Below are positions 6,362-7,402 of a stretch of DNA of 7,402 nt, in pieces. Location of the stretch: contig JBJELD010000089.1 of assembly GCA_051878975.1 (NCBI GenBank), positions 1 to 7,402 of the forward strand, written 5' to 3'. This DNA is from Caccovicinus sp051878975 (GTDB taxonomy: Bacteria > Bacillota > Clostridia > Lachnospirales > Lachnospiraceae). The number at the start of each line of letters is the position of its first letter. The first letter of the stretch is position 1. Position numbers and translations under genes: made by a program. The notes below the pieces were generated by a model. That model saw only the letters and a program-made list of their open reading frames with translations. It made no database searches and was not told the origin of the DNA.

Positions 6362-6857
6362 AAGTTCGACAGTTCTTCCGTGCCTGGGAGCATTTTCCAA
6401 TCTGGGAATTCCGGTTTCACAAATGCTTCGGCTGCTGTTTCTCGCCAGCTTTGGCCTGGCGGCCGGAGGCATTATTGCAGCCGGTATTTTTGCCTTCCTG
6501 GCAGTGATCGGAGTTTTTCCGCGGCTGATCGGGAAAACGAATACCAGGAAGCACGTGCTTCTTTATGAAACCTTTATCATTGCCGGGGGAGCCATCGGAA
6601 ATATCGTGGATCTGTACGAATTTCCGATTCCTCTGGGCAGTCTGTTCGGCGGCATCGGCCTTGCCGTCTTCGGCCTGGCGGTAGGAATTTTTGTAGGATG
6701 TCTCGTTATGTCGCTTGCAGAAACCCTGAATACCTTGCCGGTTTTGACCAGAAGAATTCATTTGGCGACCGGATTTCAGTATATAATACTGGCGGTTGCA
6801 GCCGGAAAAATGGTTGGTTCGCTGACCTATTTCCTTTGTGGTTTTAACAGCAAGTAG
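6351..6857 (+). CDS. spoVAB: Stage V sporulation protein AB
   Basis: SpoVAB is a small hydrophobic protein of the SpoVA Ca-dipicolinate transport complex in the forespore/inner spore membrane. The 168-residue sequence has about four membrane segments (roughly 27-55, 70-87, 95-122 and 140-163) with the family-like FLAVIGVFPRLIGKT and LLYETFIIAGGAIGNIVDL. Homologues are usually about 140 residues and begin near M25 (MLRLLFLASFGLAAGG, ATG 6423). The ATG at 6351 has AAAGGAG (6334-6340) 10 nt upstream, whereas 6423 has no clear ribosome site, so I kept 6351; this leaves a 24-residue extension and an 11-bp overlap with spoVAA. The start is therefore uncertain although the gene is clear. Confidence 0.9.
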   Translation: MLPESSTVLPCLGAFSNLGIPVSQMLRLLFLASFGLAAGGIIAAGIFAFLAVIGVFPRLIGKTNTRKHVLLYETFIIAGGAIGNIVDLYEFPIPLGSLFGGIGLAVFGLAVGIFVGCLVMSLAETLNTLPVLTRRIHLATGFQYIILAVAAGKMVGSLTYFLCGFNSK

Positions 6858-6935
6858 GCGGAGAGGAAAACGGGACCGGGACAAGACAGGAAAGAAACAG
6901 GAACGCGAAAGAAGAGCGAAAGGAGAGCGTACTAT

Positions 6936-7271
6936 ATGGAAGTGAATAAGCAGAAATACGATGCCTATGTGAAAGAGATTACACCGACGTATCCGCTCTG
7001 GAAAAGCATGCTCCAGGCATTTATAACCGGAGGAACCATCTGCCTGATCGGTCAGCTGTCGGTAAACGGGATGATGCGGTTTTGCGGAATGGAAAAAGAG
7101 GCTGCGCAGGCCTGGATGCAGCTGGAGCTGATTTTTGCCAGCGTTCTTCTGACCGGATTTGGAATTTATCCGAAGATTGTTAAATGGGGCGGCGCCGGCG
7201 CTCTGGTACCGATCACCGGATTTGCCAATTCTGTAGCGGCGCCGGCGATTGAGTATCGTGCGGACGAATGA
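6936..7271 (+). CDS. spoVAC: Stage V sporulation protein AC, interrupted: C-terminal third missing
   Basis: SpoVAC is an inner-spore-membrane protein of the dipicolinate channel, reported in B. subtilis to act as a mechanosensitive channel. The start is sound: AAAGGAG (6919-6925) lies 10 nt before ATG 6936. Residues 1-109 follow the family closely, with a hydrophobic segment near 26-42 (LQAFITGGTICLIGQ), LLTGFGIYPKI at 71-81, GGAGALVPITGFANS at 85-99 and then PAIEYR. In homologues this is followed by (S/A/K)EG(F/L)VLG…MF…AG and a last membrane helix, for a total of about 150 residues. Here the sequence becomes A-D-E-stop, so roughly 40 residues are lost and the protein should be non-functional unless DNA or RNA processing restores it. 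Homology ends at about 7264, where GC content also drops. I read this as the 5' part of spoVAC broken by an insertion, with the 3' part expected beyond the window. Confidence 0.9.
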   Translation: MEVNKQKYDAYVKEITPTYPLWKSMLQAFITGGTICLIGQLSVNGMMRFCGMEKEAAQAWMQLELIFASVLLTGFGIYPKIVKWGGAGALVPITGFANSVAAPAIEYRADE

Positions 7272-7330
7272 GTTATAATAGGACCAAGTCAGAAATACCA
7301 CAAAAAAGGTGGATATGCTGGTTTAGCCCA

Positions 7331-7351
7331 ATATTTTAATTATTAGAATAT
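7331..7351. repeat. 21-bp near-perfect AT palindrome
   Basis: Around a central T (7341), nine of ten symmetric positions are complementary and the tenth is a G-T wobble. It lies just upstream of the AAAGGAGGG site, where an operator or recombinase-binding site would be expected, but AT-rich palindromes also occur by chance. Confidence 0.4.
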
Positions 7352-7356
7352 ATCAT

Positions 7357-7365
7357 AAAGGAGGG
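7357..7365 (+). promoter_or_regulatory. orphan ribosome binding site near the window edge
   Basis: AAAGGAGGG is a near-complete Shine-Dalgarno match. The nearest in-frame starts are awkward: TTG 7366 is adjacent, CTG 7376 is well spaced but rare, and ATG 7388 is 23 nt away. CTG 7376, TTG 7382 and ATG 7388 share one frame that stays open to the edge. It may mark the first gene of the inserted element. Confidence 0.4.
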
Positions 7366-7402
7366 TTGAGAGCAACTGCCTTTGGGAATGATAGATTTAG
7401 AT

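Larger units (their letters stand above)
7265..7402. mobile_element. probable left end of an element inserted in spoVAC (not identified)
   Basis: This stretch has no SpoVAC homology in any frame and about 33% GC by hand count (44 of 132 from 7271), unlike the roughly 50% GC genes before it. It contains TATAAT (7274-7279), a short CCAC/GTGG hairpin (7298-7312), a near-perfect 21-bp palindrome (7331-7351) and AAAGGAGGG (7357-7365). Open frames follow that last site to the window edge (TTG 7366; a separate frame with TTG 7382/ATG 7388). These are features of a non-coding element end leading into a gene. No recombinase, transposase or clear terminal repeat is visible, so the type (prophage, skin-like element, transposon, intron or simple rearrangement) is open. 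Confidence 0.5.

Noticed and set aside
5609..6472. Long minus-strand ORF opposite the spoVAA region (and similar ones at 6417-7301, 1650-2228, 1331-1897, 2473-3012)
   Set aside because: Antisense to clearly recognised genes, low-complexity composition typical of shadow frames, no family resemblance.
7298..7312. CCAC/GTGG hairpin in the tail as a terminator
   Set aside because: Only 4 bp of stem and no T run afterward.
7268..7339. 23-codon ORF starting at ATGA (7268-7271) overlapping the spoVAC stop
   Set aside because: Very short, no separate ribosome site, lies in the foreign tail just past the break; probably chance.
1..7402. CRISPR array, tRNA or rRNA genes
   Set aside because: No regularly spaced repeats and no tRNA/rRNA-like segments seen; nearly all sequence is accounted for by protein genes.

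Overview
The window looks like a chromosomal segment of an endospore-forming clostridium, most likely a Lachnospiraceae-type gut Firmicute. That placement is inferred from sporulation gene content, strong AGGAGG-type ribosome binding sites, roughly 50% GC and the protein sequences; no database search was possible. All recognised genes are on the + strand.

Layout. (1) 3-869: an EamA/DMT-family transporter whose N-terminus lies before the window, ending in a small terminator-like hairpin. (2) 921-3723: a housekeeping operon behind a good sigma-A promoter. It holds folC (folylpolyglutamate synthase), a 46-residue Met-rich small protein overlapping folC by 4 bp, and a membrane-anchored TPR/coiled-coil protein. 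A strong intrinsic terminator follows at 3737-3787. (3) 3851-5411: the spoIIA operon, spoIIAA (anti-anti-sigma), spoIIAB (anti-sigma/kinase) and sigF, which starts forespore gene expression. (4) 5421-7271: a forespore sigma-F/sigma-G-type promoter, then a 73-residue unrecognised membrane protein, spoVAA, spoVAB and spoVAC, overlapping or closely packed. SpoVA proteins form the inner-spore-membrane channel that moves Ca-dipicolinate. The spoIIA-spoVA adjacency matches Bacillus subtilis, and the logic is linear: sigma-F activates the forespore, and the forespore sigma factors drive spoVA just downstream.

The most notable point is at the right edge. spoVAC is abruptly broken. Its protein follows the family up to about residue 109-110, then reaches a stop at 7269-7271, with about 40 expected C-terminal residues missing. 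The last ~130 bases have no SpoVAC homology in any frame, drop to about 33% GC, and contain a near-perfect 21-bp palindrome and an orphan ribosome binding site. This is best read as the left junction of an inserted element in spoVAC. It could be a skin-like sporulation intervening element or prophage, or less likely an intron. The window ends before the element can be identified.

Other points of interest are the forespore-promoter-linked small membrane protein, an in-frame 12-bp tandem duplication in an N-terminal extension of SpoIIAB, a GC-rich hairpin between spoIIAA and spoIIAB, and a TTG start for spoVAA.
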